Positions 11,242 through 22,409 are shown, counted from the first letter of the stretch. The stretch: 64,000 bases of DNA from Cydia pomonella (GCF_033807575.1 NC_084705.1:17478019-17542018), one strand, 5' to 3'. Notes: generated by a model from the letters alone, not told the origin. Made by a program: numbers and translations.

Positions 11242-11664
11242 GCAAAGAGAATTTGAAATAGAGGTGTATTGTCAAAGAAAACTTTGTAGCCCCGTAAATT
11301 TACTGCCATCTTTCGACACATGATTTAAACTTTTAGAACGCCATTTGACTTTGATCCTTATTCTTTCACAGATATGTGTTTAATTTGTTAAATATCAAAA
11401 AGTGGGGCTATCTTACCGGGCACAACCTAAAGGTTATGGTGGTATGGTCGCTCGAAACGATGCTGTCATACCTTTGGCCTTTTATCTCTTAGATGGTGCC
11501 ACTTTTAGGCATTTAACAAATTTAACACGTATCAGTAAAAGAAAAAGGATCAAAGTCAAATGGCGTTCTACAAGTTTTTATCATGTGTCGAAAGACAGCA
11601 GTAAATTTATTGTAGCTGCATAATTTTCTTTGACAATCCACCTCTATTTCAAATTATCTTTGCC
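11242..11664. mobile_element. foldback element with about 150-bp inverted arms
   Basis: The left arm gcaaagagaatttgaaatag... runs through gtcaaagaaaactttgtagc, tttactgccatctttcgaca and agaacgccatttgactttga. The right arm repeats this in reverse to end tatttcaaattatctttgc at 11664. A short ORF at 11402-11623 lies mostly inside one arm and is not considered a gene. A deleted relative lies at 8171-8350. Confidence 0.8.
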
Positions 11665-12600
11665 AACAGCTACAAAATGCGAATGAAAGAGAAAATACCC
11701 CCCTTCCCGTTTCCAAACGCCCACAGTCAGTCGGTTATCCCCTGAATGGTAAAAAAATAACCACCTCCATCTTCGTCGGCAAAAGGAGGACCATCAGAGC
11801 TTCACTCTGTAGTGTTTTATCTCGATAGGATTTGGTAATTTAATCCGCTAAATCACATTTTGCTACATCAAATACTCCCCCTAGATATCACTAAAATATC
11901 AACAGGAGATTTATAATAAATCGTCGGAACACTGTGTTCCTGTAAATTCGTGCCCTGCAATTTTGTAGACAAGATCCAAAATCGTCTAAAATAATGCCAC
12001 GAGCCAGACCGTAACTTTCTGCTGCGACAGCAGGCAGGAAAAATGTTAGAAAACTGTTTCCCTCTTTCAGCTATGATATTCATTTTGGTAATTAAAGCAA
12101 TATAACATACACGTTTAAACTTCTGGTCCTAAAATAATATCAATATTCCGATCCACAACCACGTCCAAAGGATTTTGACATAAATTTGGAAAACTTAACA
12201 TAATTAAGAATTTGATCAAATATGTTTTATATGACATCCGTTTAGTATGACATATTTATCACTTCCCTTTAATGTCATTGTATGCGGACTTTACTGTGCA
12301 TACGAAACCCTCTTGAACGAAATGCAGTGCATTTGCCTTTGTATGAATCACCAGGCCTTTCCATAGAAAATTTACCACACTGCTGCCTGACCAGTGTTTG
12401 ACAACATCATGTAAACAGTAGAATTTAATTTCAAAAAACATATATCTATCAAAAATATTGTTCATATAAATTTTTGTTAAGTAGACTTATGTACTAAGTT
12501 TACAATTTAAATAAACAGACAAAAAAACTGAAATGAATAATAAACAATACGAGATTTAAGTGCAAAAAAAAATACGAAATGTTACAATTCAGGGGATAGA
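11665..12600. other. no gene identified
   Basis: Two minus-strand ORFs of about 70 codons (11868-12083 and 12259-12465) have no recognisable motif or splice context. No repeat was named. Confidence 0.3.
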
Positions 12601-12639
12601 TCCAGCGACCTCTCTCTCCCTGCTACAAAGCTTAGTCAA

Positions 12640-12765
12640 TCAAAAATAGGAAATTAAAGTGCAGAAATAAAACAAAAATATTTCATTCTTCTGGGTTGGA
12701 ACCCAGAACCTCGTCATTGCAAAGCGAGTGTATTCCAAATGAGCCACGAATGGATATATGAGATT
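12640..12765 (-). repeat. tRNA-like SINE head, different family
   Basis: On the minus strand an A-box-like tggctcatttgga is followed about 35 bases later by a B-box-like gggttccaaccc. The layout suggests a tRNA-derived SINE, or the SINE may have inserted at the 3' end of the LINE whose coding end is at 12849. No full tRNA fold can be drawn. Confidence 0.35.
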
Positions 12766-12848
12766 TGGTGAAATTAGGCTACTTAGTGCTTCTGGGCATT
12801 TTCCGCAACCATAACCATTGTGCCTATTTTGCGTGAAACGAGGTAGCG

Positions 12849-13113
12849 CTACTCTAACCACCTCAGCTCCTCCACGAAGCCTAGCAAAGTTTTCAGGTTG
12901 CTAACTGCCTCTCCTAGTGTGCACGGAGTCCCTAGGTATTTGTTCTTGTATATTTCTACCTGTTTGCAGTCTAGGAGAATATATTTTGTTGTTTCTTCTT
13001 CTTCCATGCACGCTCTGCACATGGGGCTATCTGTTTTACCCATATTGTGTAGGTGTTTGATAAGTGTGTTATGTCCTGTAATTAATCCTACTATTTTACG
13101 TAGTTGATGTCTA
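12849..13113 (-). pseudogene. LINE ORF2 C-terminal fragment (zinc-knuckle end)
   Basis: The minus-strand reading frame is open and contains RHQLRKIVGLITGHNTL, HLHNMGK, CRACMEEEET, a YILLDC block, and ends ELRWLE before a stop. The order TGH...H...C-x2-C-x7-ET-x4-(L)-x-C is the C-terminal end of RNase-H-containing Jockey/I-type LINE ORF2 proteins. The element is 5'-truncated; its 3' UTR would run leftwards from 12848. Confidence 0.75.
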
Positions 13114-13125
13114 GGTTAGGCTACT

Positions 13126-13460
13126 TATTACCGAGTCAAAGCTAAATATCTAAATACCCCCTAAACCAGCGGTCTAAAATATCAGAATTTTTCGCAAATC
13201 ACTCTGTTAACATGTCTCACAAGAAAGAAACTCTTATGATATCGATACGACTATTTGTTTAGGCGCGACGTACCATGATTGCGCCATTTTGAAAATTTTC
13301 CAAAAACTGCGTCGACAAAAAAAATATTTAGTCATAGAATAAGGTCACAAAAATTCACGCCAATCGGTTGAGAATTGCGACCTGTAGAGGAGAACATCCG
13401 GATATACGAAAGCAGATTGCCCGAGTCAAAACGTAGACCATTGCTACGCTTCGGTCAAAT
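13126..13460. repeat. probable interspersed repeat
   Basis: The block with cacgccaatcggttgagaat, gcgacctgtagagg and gctacgcttcggtca resembles sequence I have seen repeatedly in Lepidoptera genomes. No second copy in this window confirms it, so this rests on memory. Confidence 0.3.
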
Positions 13461-14051
13461 ATCATTATACTTATATAGAATAGCTTTTTTAACTTATTTT
13501 ATTAGTACTTGACTAGTTTCACTTGTGTGCATTTTTATTTTTATTCACATTGAATCTCTCAATGCTGGTAAAAATAATAATTATCTTTAATTGTGATACC
13601 TTGTTATTTTGTATTTCTTTCGAATATTATGCATGATTTAGGCTTAAGTTTATTTTTATTGTATACAAATAAAGAATCTGAATGTGATTTCAATTTATCC
13701 TTGAAAACGCTAACTTTGTTGTTTGATTTTATGTTTAACTTTCACGATAGGAACGATCGCGATCTTTATTCAAATATCCGAAGCCATATTGGCAATTGTA
13801 CTCGAAACAGGAAATTGATACTTCTCTAAAGACGTCGTCAAATCTCAATTAGCATTGAAAGTGTTTCAAATGAACTCCAATATTAATTGACGGTTGGATT
13901 TGTTTAGCTGGCGGGGCTCCTAACATTCATGGTGAGATTGCTCTCTTGACGGAAATTATTGGTGGAGTTGCTGAGAGATTGGCCTGTGGATATTTAATAT
14001 AATATCGATTAAACATTTACTATTTGCTATAACAAGACTACTTCTATATTT
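13461..14051. other. no gene identified
   Basis: A 78-codon ORF at 13593-13829 lacks any recognisable domain. The tattgtatacaaataaagaa block at 13657-13676 looks like the extreme 3' end of a LINE, with nothing coding attached. Confidence 0.3.
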
Positions 14052-14281
14052 ATGTGTCAGCGAGTGATTGTAATATCAAAGAGATCGTGAAATTCCTAGG
14101 CATGTAGTGAAACGTTAAAATCTTTTTCCCGTTCCCTGGTTAACGGAGCCCCGTTTCGTCCTTCGGGCACCTGAATCAACCTTACAAAGCTATCCTACCT
14201 TAATTTAATGTCACAAATGTGTTTAAACATTACCCAGACACATTAAAATCTGCCTGATCGTAAGATTGGCCGCCGACATAT
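14052..14281 (+). mobile_element. TIR element (MULE-like MITE?), copy A
   Basis: The left end tgtcagcgagtgattgtaat and right end taagattggccgccgacat are degenerate inverted repeats. The interior has cgtgaaattcctaggcat and ccttcgggcacctgaatcaa. The copy at 34443-34680 holds the same interior in opposite orientation with better ends. Confidence 0.6.
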
Positions 14282-14514
14282 GCACGGTTTGATATGCCCT
14301 AATATTGTATGATCTCTTAAAACAAAAATGTATACATCTGCTTAATTGAATGTTAGTAATGTACTAATGTAAGTACTAACTATAGTTAGGAATAAACTTT
14401 GACCAAAATTACGAGGACCATCGAGCGATACCTCACTTTTTCATTTACACGACAAAATCGCGTTAAACTGACATTATTGTACGCTATGCTATGTTTTATT
14501 GGATGTATGTATAT

Positions 14515-14614
14515 CTTAATAAGTTATCATCAATTTAAAAATTTTGGTTAACTTAATAAAATATCATCAATTTAAAAATTTTGGTTAACTTAATAAGTTA
14601 TCATCAATTTAAAG
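14515..14614. repeat. 37-bp tandem repeat, about 2.7 copies
   Basis: The unit starting cttaataagttatcatcaat recurs at 14515, 14552 and 14589, so the period is 37 bases. It directly abuts the LINE relic that follows. Confidence 0.9.
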
Positions 14615-14616
14615 AA

Positions 14617-15223
14617 ACGGCTGCAAGGCTCAAACACGCCAAGTACTCCACCTTAGAAGTGGCGTACTATTTCGTACCGATCGCCGTGGAGACTGCTGGA
14701 CCCTGGGTAAGGAGGCTCTGGAGTTTTTTAGGGAGTTGGGCAGGCGTTTATGGGAGAAGGGTAATGATCTCCGCTCTGGGTCTTGGTTTCCATCGCCATA
14801 CAACGGGGGAATGCTGCCGGTATAATGGGAACTTTTGGGCCGGGCTTGTTGCACAGTGGGGATAGGCGTTAGATTATAATGTGTGTTTGACGAAGCTTGT
14901 TGCGGAATTTATAAGTTGCTTTAGTGTTAATGTGCAATAAGTTTGTGACGATGCTTGTGCGGGTTATTTAAAAAATTGCAACAACTACGTCGTCAGCTAT
15001 CAAACTGAAATTATGTCCGTGCCCTTACCCTAATTTAGTTTTGATACTTGTGTCCATAATTATCCCGCAGGAAACGAGAAAACAAAAGGCGTACCTAAAC
15101 AAATATACGGAACATCTCAGATACACAATATCGAACTAAGCGGGGCTTGGGGATTTGACGTTCATAAGCGCATTGTAATATGCCTACTTGAATAATAAAC
15201 TATCTTATCTTATCTTATCCAGA
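14617..15223 (+). pseudogene. LINE 3' end with (TTATC)n tail
   Basis: Read in two frames, the sequence gives KHAKYSTLEVAYYFVPIAVE, TAGPWGKEALEFFRELG, then IAIQRGNAAGIMGTFG after frameshifts. The set VPxAVET-x-G-x-WG ... IAIQRGNAAxxMGTF is a motif I know from the C-terminal end of many metazoan LINE-type reverse transcriptase ORFs. The downstream UTR ends in tgcctacttgaataataaac and a (ttatc)n tail at about 15204-15220, a typical LINE terminus. It is 5'-truncated and frameshifted. The clade is not assigned. Confidence 0.65.
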
Positions 15224-15272
15224 CGGAACAATTTTTCGCTTAATGGAGTTGGCCGGCCGTATTTTTAAGTAT

Positions 15273-15435
15273 TTTTCCGATGGCATCAGCATAGGTTTTA
15301 CCTGTGAAATTATCTATCAATCCTATAAATAGTGTCAAATTCTTGTGTTTTTCGGACTTTTGTGGCCCTTTAAGCCGAATCTCATAGAACAAAACAAGAT
15401 ACAGATAAAACCTATGCTAACGCCATTTAGAAAAA
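15273..15435. mobile_element. small foldback element
   Basis: The segment gatggcatcagcataggttt followed by tacctgt at about 15279-15306 is inverted at 15401-15426 as acagataaaacctatgctaa followed by cgcc. Arms are about 33 bases with a few mismatches. Confidence 0.6.
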
Positions 15436-15574
15436 CCTTTGATAGTCTCCCCAACCTCATGGCGTAGTGTGGACGCAAAAATTAAATTCAAGGACATTGG
15501 CCGATAGAGCTTAATACATATCCACGGCTGCAGGGCACATTTGTTAGGAAAGCCGACTTCACTACAAAAAAAAA

Positions 15575-15940
15575 AAGCGGCCTAGTGCGAGTCGGACTCG
15601 CCCATGAAGGGTTCCGTACCATTTATGACGTATTAAAAAAAACTACTTAAACTACTGGTTCAAACCAATTTTCGGTGGAAGTTTGCATGGTAATGTATAT
15701 CATAATTTTTTTATTTAGATTTTTCATTCTGTTATTTTAGAAGTTACAGGGGGGGGGGGACACATTTTTTCACTTTGGAAGTGTCTCTCGCGCAAACTAT
15801 TCAGTTTAGAAAAAAAATGATATTAGAAACCTAAATATCATTTTTGAAGACCTATCCCTAGATAGATACCCCACACGTATGGGTTTGATGAAAAAAAATT
15901 TTTTTTTTAATTTTTATGACGTATTGAGGAAAGCCGGCCG
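15575..15940 (+). repeat. AGGGTTCCGTA-family modular element, copy A (truncated)
   Basis: It begins aagcggcctagtgcgagtcg, then gactcgcccatgaagggttc and a body module with gttcaaaccaattttcggtgg, a poly-G tract, and cacacgtatgggtttgatg. It breaks off after the start of a second module and is followed at once by copy B. The bases aagccgacttcactac just before A are echoed just before B. Confidence 0.8.
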
Positions 15941-15956
15941 GCTTCACTACAAAAAA

Positions 15957-16487
15957 AAAGCGGCCAAGTGCGAGTCGGACTCGCCCATGAAGGGTTCCGT
16001 ACCATTTATGACGTATTAAAAAAAACTACTTACTAGATCTGGTTCAAACCAATTTTCGGTGGAAGTTTGCATGGCAATGTATATCATATATTTTTTTTAG
16101 ATTTTTCATTCTGTTATTTTATAAGTTACGGGGGGGGGGGGGACACACTTTTTACCACTTTGGAAGTGTCTCTCGCGCAAACTATTCAGTTTAGAAAAAA
16201 ATGATATTAGAAACCTCAATATCATTTTTAAAGACCTATCCATAGATATCCCACACGTATGGGTTTGATCAAAAAAAAATTTTTTGAGTTTCAGTTCTAA
16301 GTATGGGGAACCCCCAAAATTTATAGTTTTTTTTCTATTTTTGTGTAAACATCATAATGCGGTTCATAGAATACATCTACATACCAAGTTTGAACAGTAT
16401 AGCTTTTATAGTTTCGGAAAAAAGTGGCTGTGACAGAATCGGACAGACAGACGGACATGACGAATCTATAAGGGTTCCGTCATGACG
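15957..16487 (+). repeat. AGGGTTCCGTA-family modular element, copy B
   Basis: It has the same head and body module as copy A, then the family tail with atgcggttcatagaatacat, ggctgtgaca, gacagacagacggacatgac and gaatctataagggttccgt. A direct head-to-tail arrangement with copy A suggests a local duplication of about 383 bases. Confidence 0.8.
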
Positions 16488-17600
16488 TAAGTGATAAAAT
16501 ACACAACATTTACACAGCTTTATCCCATTACAAATAAAGGAAATTTTAAGAGACTAGCATCAGTTTTGAGTTTATTTTAAAATTTTGCGCAGAAATTTAT
16601 TTGCAGATGGAAAAATTCTCACGAACGAGTTAAGTTCTTAAAGTGGAAACCGTCGTCTATTATATTCTGAATTCATACTGGAATAACATAAATATACTGT
16701 TGGCTTTTAATACTTAGAAACATTCTAATTTGTATAAATCTTTAAATTTAATGGACTTCAAATTTTATGATCTAATAATGGAGCCATGGTCAGGTGGAGC
16801 TGAGTGGACTGTAGGTATTTAGAGTTGAAAGATGTGCTAGGAAAATAAAGATTTATTTCAGCAGAAATGGGAGCACGTTACATTTCGAAGGTTTTATAAA
16901 GAGTGTTTCTATAGTAAAAAAAATCAATAATGTCATAGTTTTTAAATAAAGAACTTTTAGTTTATTTTTAATGTTGCTAACAATGATGTCCCCTTTATTC
17001 ATTTAGAAGTACTTCTTAGACAACAATTTGTTAACAGGGATTAAGTTTCAAGGTATTTACGATATAGTTCGTGTCATCGATCGTCTCATGACGCGCAGAT
17101 TTGTCAAATCTAACCTTTATCAAAGTGACAATACGAGTCAAGGCACACGTCTTCGTGAATAACACTTACTTGTAAGATTGCATAACGTGATGTTATTCGT
17201 TTTATTAAGAAGAAATACCAGCTAGTATTTGCCCATAGTTTTATTAGTGCGATAAGGACAACAGCTTAGGCGAAACATTTTGTTCTTGACAACACAACCG
17301 AATTGATAACCTCCTCCTTTTGAAATAATGAAGTTGTTTAATAAGGGGCCAAAATCCAAAGAGGAAAATGTGAGAATGCAAAGTATGAAAGTGTAACACA
17401 CAGATCTTCTCTAAAAACTGGTGCCATCAAGTCAGCGGTGCCGAGTGTCAAAAACTAGAATAATGGTATTAAATATGACTAATCACACAAAAAAACTTCA
17501 GCATTTGATTATATGATTATATGTTGTTATTTGATTGTATGTTGCGCTGGTCAGGTACACACTGATGGATAAAATCCGAAATAGTTACATAAGAGGAAGC
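16488..17600. other. no gene identified
   Basis: AT-rich sequence without a recognised gene or repeat. Confidence 0.35.
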
Positions 17601-17636
17601 TTCAAGGTGGCATCTATAGCTGAGAAAATAAAATAA

Positions 17637-17855
17637 AAACGCCTTCGATGGTAGGGGCATGTACAAATTCGCCCTGAGGACTACATAGTCAAGCTTACCC
17701 TTTAGTTGCCGATGATGTGGAAAAGACGCGGAAGACGACCTTCCACTTGGTTGACAACGGTCGAAAAAGACCTTAAAGAAATGAACGTCGACAAAGACAC
17801 CACACAGAATCGTGTACAGTGGAGAAGAAGGACAAGGAGGGCCGACCCCAAGTAG
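17637..17855 (+). pseudogene. LINE ORF2 C-terminal relic
   Basis: From 17637 the frame gives KRLRW, a stop, GHVQIRPEDYIVKLT, a stop, then KRRGRRPSTWLTTVEKDLKE, followed by W-RRRTRRADPK and a stop. The LRWxGHVxxRxED ... RGRPxxxW ... W-RRxTRRADP pattern is a standard LINE ORF2 C terminus. Two in-frame stops show decay. The 3' UTR continues to about 17900. Confidence 0.75.
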
Positions 17856-17939
17856 ATGGGGATAACGGTCGAGGAATATATTTATATATTTGATTGCATA
17901 TATTTTTAGATAAGCAGACACAGAAACGTCGTCCTTGTG

Positions 17940-18326
17940 GCTGTGTTTCAGCTTTTTTATGCGATAGATCGTCACTTATTTGAGAATCCCCTTATCAATG
18001 GCCTAGCTTTGCATTTTCTGTCACATGTAACGGGGAGTGCTACGAGGAATGTTTCTTTTGACCATCGCCCTACGCGACAATATTTCCATCCACTTAGATT
18101 TTCTCCAGAAAAATTCCTGCCTCGCACAGATAAACTATGGAATGAACTGTCGCCTGCGGTATTTGGTCGACTTTCAAACCTTCAAGAAAAGAGCGTATTC
18201 CCATCTTAAATGCCGGCAACGCACTTACAACTCCACTGGTGTTGCGGGTGGCCATGGGCGGCGGTAATCGCTTACCATGAGGTAATCCGTCTGTTCGTTT
18301 GCCTCCTATTTCATAAAAAAAACAAT
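17940..18326 (+). pseudogene. CR1/Zenon-like LINE 3' end
   Basis: The translation includes TRNVSFDHRPTRQYFHPLRF and PRTDKLWNELSPAVF followed by NLQ, the C-terminal end of CR1-type ORF2 proteins, and then a stop at about 18208. The 3' UTR carries gccggcaacgcactt, ggtgttgcgggtggccatgg and cttaccatgaggtaatccgt and ends cctatttcataaaaaaaa, a tail I associate with the Zenon group in Lepidoptera. It is 5'-truncated. A related tail lies inverted at 29476-29576. Confidence 0.75.
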
Positions 18327-18552
18327 GAAGTAAGTATTACATTGTAAATAAGGGTTGGCAAAGCTACGTCCCCTAAATTCGCGTTTAGTATGGTATAATT
18401 ATAATTTCGTCTTAACCAGCCTGTTTCACCACAAATTGTATAACTAGCGTTTAGTAATTCAAAATTTGTAGGGTGTGGAATATGTTATAATAAATATTGA
18501 TAGTTAAAAAAAATATTATGCGATGTTGGAGACGGATGGCGAAGTAAGTTTA

Positions 18553-18566
18553 GGTTAGTTCCATTT
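18553..18566 (+). repeat. target-site duplication (left) of the first R1-like LINE
   Basis: The 14 bases ggttagttccattt occur here and again at 19304-19317, exactly flanking the truncated LINE and its poly(A). Confidence 0.9.
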
Positions 18567-19303
18567 GCCAACGCAAGCATGGCGCACCCTCCTTCCATCT
18601 CACGCAGCTCTTAACGGGGCACGGCTGTTTCGGCTGGTACCTGTGTGAGAGGTTGGGAAGGGAGCCGACGACAGCGTGCCATCATTGCGATGGAGGAGCC
18701 GTGGACACGGCGCAACACACGCGCGAAGAGTGCCCTGCGTGGGCGGAGCCTCGCGCTATCCTGTCCTCGGCCATAGGAGGAGACCTCTCGTTGCCGGCGC
18801 TAATACGCCGCATGCTCAGCAGTGAGGAAGCGTGGGCGGCAGTGGCCTCCTTTAGCGTCACCGTCCTGTCGCAAAAGGAGGCTGCAGAGAGAATGCGCGA
18901 GGACGATGCGAATTCGCTCCCTCAGCGCCGTAGGAGGCCAGGTCGGCGTCTAAGGGCATACGCAGCCCGAATGATACCGCCTTAACGGGAACCTGCGGGT
19001 GATGGGCCGGGAGTTCCATCACTCGCCTAAAGAGGTTCCGAGCTGGAAGGCCCTCAAGTGTTCCGAGGCGTCTTCAGCGGAGTAGGCTGCTGCAGCAGCC
19101 ACAAAAGTCGAGCCCGTAATGGCAATGCCGACGGGGTATCGGAAGTCTACAATCGCGTTCCCGAAACCCCGTCCACAAAGCGCGCGGTGGAACACCCCAG
19201 GGGGTTTAGTCCGTGGGAGTCGGACATACCTACTCGGCTTCTCCCGTGCCAGTGGGATCCATAACGGATTCCCCCTGGGTCAAAAAAAAAAAAAAAAAAA
19301 AAA
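18567..19303 (+). mobile_element. 5'-truncated R1-like LINE insertion, copy 1
   Basis: The insertion holds the last 139 codons or so of ORF2, a 3' UTR ending cggattccccctgggtc, and a poly(A) run of about 22. Identical 14-base duplications flank it. The poly(A), 5' truncation and duplication together show target-primed reverse transcription. Its sequence is about nine-tenths identical by eye to the insertion at 31401-32239. Confidence 0.9.
18569..18985 (+). pseudogene. R1-like ORF2 C-terminal fragment, frame intact
   Basis: The frame is open from the insertion junction to the TAA at 18983. It includes GAPSFHLTQLLTGHGCFGWY, then CHHCDGGAVDTAQHTREECP, AW, and a basic end RRRRPGRR. The LTGHGCFG...C-x2-C...DTA-x-HT-x3-CPAW order is the C-terminal zinc knuckle of R1-clade LINEs. 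The reverse transcriptase and endonuclease domains are missing through 5' truncation. There is no native start codon. Confidence 0.85.
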
Positions 19304-19317
19304 GGTTAGTTCCATTT
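19304..19317 (+). repeat. target-site duplication (right) of the first R1-like LINE
   Basis: The same 14 bases as at 18553-18566, directly after the poly(A). Confidence 0.9.
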
Positions 19318-21400
19318 ATTGTGCACTCAATGGATATTACACATTTCTTGGTAAACTATTATTTTAGTATTTTACTTGAGCGAAGTTAGACACAAACGAT
19401 GAAATTAGGGTTCCTTAAGGTAGATAGTTTTGCCAACCTTCATTATTAATGAACTTTTACATTGATAACGGGGTACATATAACACGTATGGCGATATTTT
19501 CCCTTTATATGACGGAAGTCGCACCTTTATCGCAGACGATAAAGGATGTCTCATACAAGAACGGCCCGGGTCCGGGAATAAATAATTCAATTCAATAGCA
19601 GACAACAGCAGATACAATTTTAAATGCGCCATCTGGCAAGAAAAAATAAATCGTGTCGGATCGATCGATCATTTATGGAAAGAATTTAACACATCCACTC
19701 GTTTCAATAAACAGAGTCCTCTTTTATAAATTTATAAACCATGTGTATTTCAATTTTAAATAAGAATAACAACAAAACCTGTCAAAAACTCATTCAAAAC
19801 TGTGTCTATTATACGCGTCTACAATAGTGCCGGCAAACTTTTTAGACCACGTCCTATTACGCACGGAAACGTATTGTAGCGTTAAAATTATGCCCGTGCT
19901 AGTTCGTGATGTCATTGTCGTGAAACTCGCGAACCATCGGTTTTATATAAGGATTTTTAAAGCTCACGCGAATTGTTTTTTCATCGCTCCTGTTTGGAAT
20001 AATTCAGGATTTTCGAACTCAATCAACACATTGAAAATATTTAATAAGGTAATTTTTATTTACTACTAGGATAAGTTAATATATTATTTACCTGCGTGAA
20101 TATGTTGTTAATTTGTGTTACACAGTTTTCGTGGGTTACATATCTCAGCAGAATAACGGCTTGCAAATATTACAGGCTTAAGAACAATTATTAAGTATGC
20201 CATTAAATTATCTACCAAGAATGACATACATTAACATTGGTTGCTCACATGAAAGAAAACAAATGTAAATAACAATAAATTAAGCAATGTCAAGTTTAAA
20301 ATATAAAATACAACACACCATCTAATACTACATATTATTTCGCGTATAATGTATTTAAAATACATCATGACTTTGAATTCTTGTCAGTATACTCGTGGTC
20401 ACGGGGGACGTTAGGGTTCTACTGGGTACGTTAGATAAACGGCCGTTACATTCTGTGGTGTAAGAGATGAGTATGTTGGAGATTTGAAAGGAGGAGATAA
20501 AACCCAAGACCGAAGTAAGTAATAGAATATGTTTCAAGCCAAATACCGCAACGGAGGGTAAAAGGATGAAAGAAGAAGAAGACAGTATTATATATTCAAC
20601 GGCAGTCGACGACACTCTTTCGCTCCAAGGCCGGGAGGCCGCCCTGGTTAATCACGTCATTTGCCGGGAAATCCGCGACAGCGCACCGCGATTAAATTTA
20701 ATGCTCCATCGTATGGAGAATGGACCTTAATTACGCCCCTTTTGCAATGAATATTATGTCTTTGAGCCTCTACAAAATAACAGGTGCGATTTAGTTTCGT
20801 ATTTAAATGGTAATGGAAAAATAACGATAGCTTAACTACCACATACATATCTATTTTATACCGGTGAACTTAATTAATTACTTAATCCAGTTTTTTAGTC
20901 ATTTTTATAATATATTATGCTCAAATTATCTATTTCCTACTTAAATATTATTTTAAGACTTCTCATCACGAAGACTATTTTATTCATTTATAGGATTAAG
21001 TACACGTTTTGCTGAAATATAGTACTAGATTTGTGCTGTACTGTTATAAAAATATTTTGCGCAATATGAGCTACTTCGTTGGATTCACTCGAAAATACAC
21101 CCTATTTTCAACGAACTAGGTTTCATCTTGTTTGGTTTCAGGCCGGTTTCAGGGAACATTATAAAATCATCTTTTATGACAGCACACGTCTCACATTTAC
21201 ATTAGGGTAGAATATGAGAATGCTAGTTTCATAATGACTTCGAGCCAAAAACTATGTTGAGCGATAGTTGTTGTCGCAGTATAAGTTGGATAAAGTTGAT
21301 TATGGAGAATGGCGGGCAAATGTATGGGTTTACATTAAGATTAAATGGAACAAAATATTAAACTAGTTATTAACTATTTACTATGACGCTCAAAGTATTC
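19318..21400. other. long stretch with no gene identified
   Basis: ORFs up to 86 codons occur (for example 20355-20615 minus and 19827-20069 plus), but none shows a recognisable domain. The block at about 19825-19950 has higher GC and might be an old repeat. No family was named. Confidence 0.3.
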
Positions 21401-21588
21401 TAACATATATATAGATATATATATATATATTAGTACCTGCGCCATTATTATTTTAATATTTTCTTTCATGAATTCATTGTGTTGTTCTTTGTTGTAAGTA
21501 TTTGCGTTTTCATTCCTCCTGAGTTTGTTTATATATATTTTATTTTATGTTTAAAATACTTTACAATTACCCTCAATATCATCGTTTC

Positions 21589-21640
<52 letters not shown>

Positions 21641-21664
21641 TTATACAACACATATAAAACAAGA

Positions 21665-21747
<83 letters not shown>

Positions 21748-21775
21748 TTATACAACACATATAAAACAAGAGGCA
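21589..21775. repeat. compound (TA)n microsatellite with duplicated 34-bp spacer
   Basis: Two long TA arrays are each followed by the same 34-base unit, acatatttatacaacacata plus taaaacaagaggca, at 21635-21668 and 21742-21775. The structure is a higher-order tandem repeat of [TA array + 34-bp unit]. A shorter TA tract lies at about 21415-21431. Protein readings across it are artefacts. Confidence 0.9.
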
Positions 21776-22199
21776 TGCTATTTAACCATGCCGCGAAAGT
21801 CACGCACTGGGAGTAATCAACGTCTCCGAATTAGGCGAACTTATGCAAATGCCGTGCCGCCGTCAAACATCTCCCTCTTACAATAATTCGCAACTAACAG
21901 TTCAGCCTTGATACAATAAGCAGCCATGCTTTTCAAGCTAGAGCGATTGCTATGCTATATAATATTAATGCTATAAAAAAGCGCAGGATAACATTAGCGT
22001 GATCGATTATATAATCAAAATAGGTTATTTTGATTCTAAACAACCCGAATACCTTTTTGCCAATGAGGGGAAATAAGCTAGAATTCAATAAACAAGAAGA
22101 GGACAATAGGTCTAGCTGTAGCTTTTATTCTTAAAAAAATTGATTTTATAGGTATTTCCTATTACCGAATCTTTATGCCTAGAAAGTGGTTTGTCAAAA
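21776..22199. other. no gene identified
   Basis: A short ATG frame at 21788-21886 reads MPRKSRTGSNQRL and then ends after 32 codons. It is basic but not recognised. The rest is AT-rich without repeats that I can name. Confidence 0.3.
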
Positions 22200-22210
22200 T
22201 GATTTCTAAA

Positions 22211-22409
22211 CAACAGATAATTTTTCATGAAAATATTTAATGATAATCACACACACCACAACAAACATCGTGAGGAAATCTGCATACATCTGCGAAGAAA
22301 TTTAAAGGTGTATGTGAAGTCCATAATCCGCATTGGGCTAGCGTGGGATGCACGAGAGGAAGCCTTTGCCTAGCAGTGGGACGTATATAGGCTGAATTAT
22401 TATTATTAT
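22211..22409 (+). mobile_element. RTE-type LINE 3' tail insertion with (ATT)n
   Basis: It contains aacatcgtgaggaaatctgc, atccgcattgggctagcgtg and agcagtgggacgtatatagg followed by ctga and att repeats. This is the RTE-type 3' terminus I know from Lepidoptera. The 11-base duplication tgatttctaaa flanks it at 22200-22210 and 22410-22420, so it is a very short 5'-truncated insertion, or a SINE using that tail. Confidence 0.75.

Noticed and set aside
11402..11623. 73-codon ORF
   Set aside because: It lies in the interior and right arm of a foldback element and its codons mirror the other arm.
17517..17975. 152-codon minus-strand ORF
   Set aside because: The plus strand encodes a clear LINE C-terminal end (GHVQIRPEDY..., TRRADPK) over the same bases.
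19058..19367. ORFs downstream of the R1-like ORF2 stop
   Set aside because: They lie in the 3' UTR and poly(A) of the LINE; the parallel frames at 32000-32405 follow only because the UTRs are alike.
21479..21886. 135-codon ORF across the TA arrays
   Set aside because: Most of it is TA repeat. Only the last 32 codons from an ATG (MPRKSRTGS...) are non-repetitive, and they match nothing I know.
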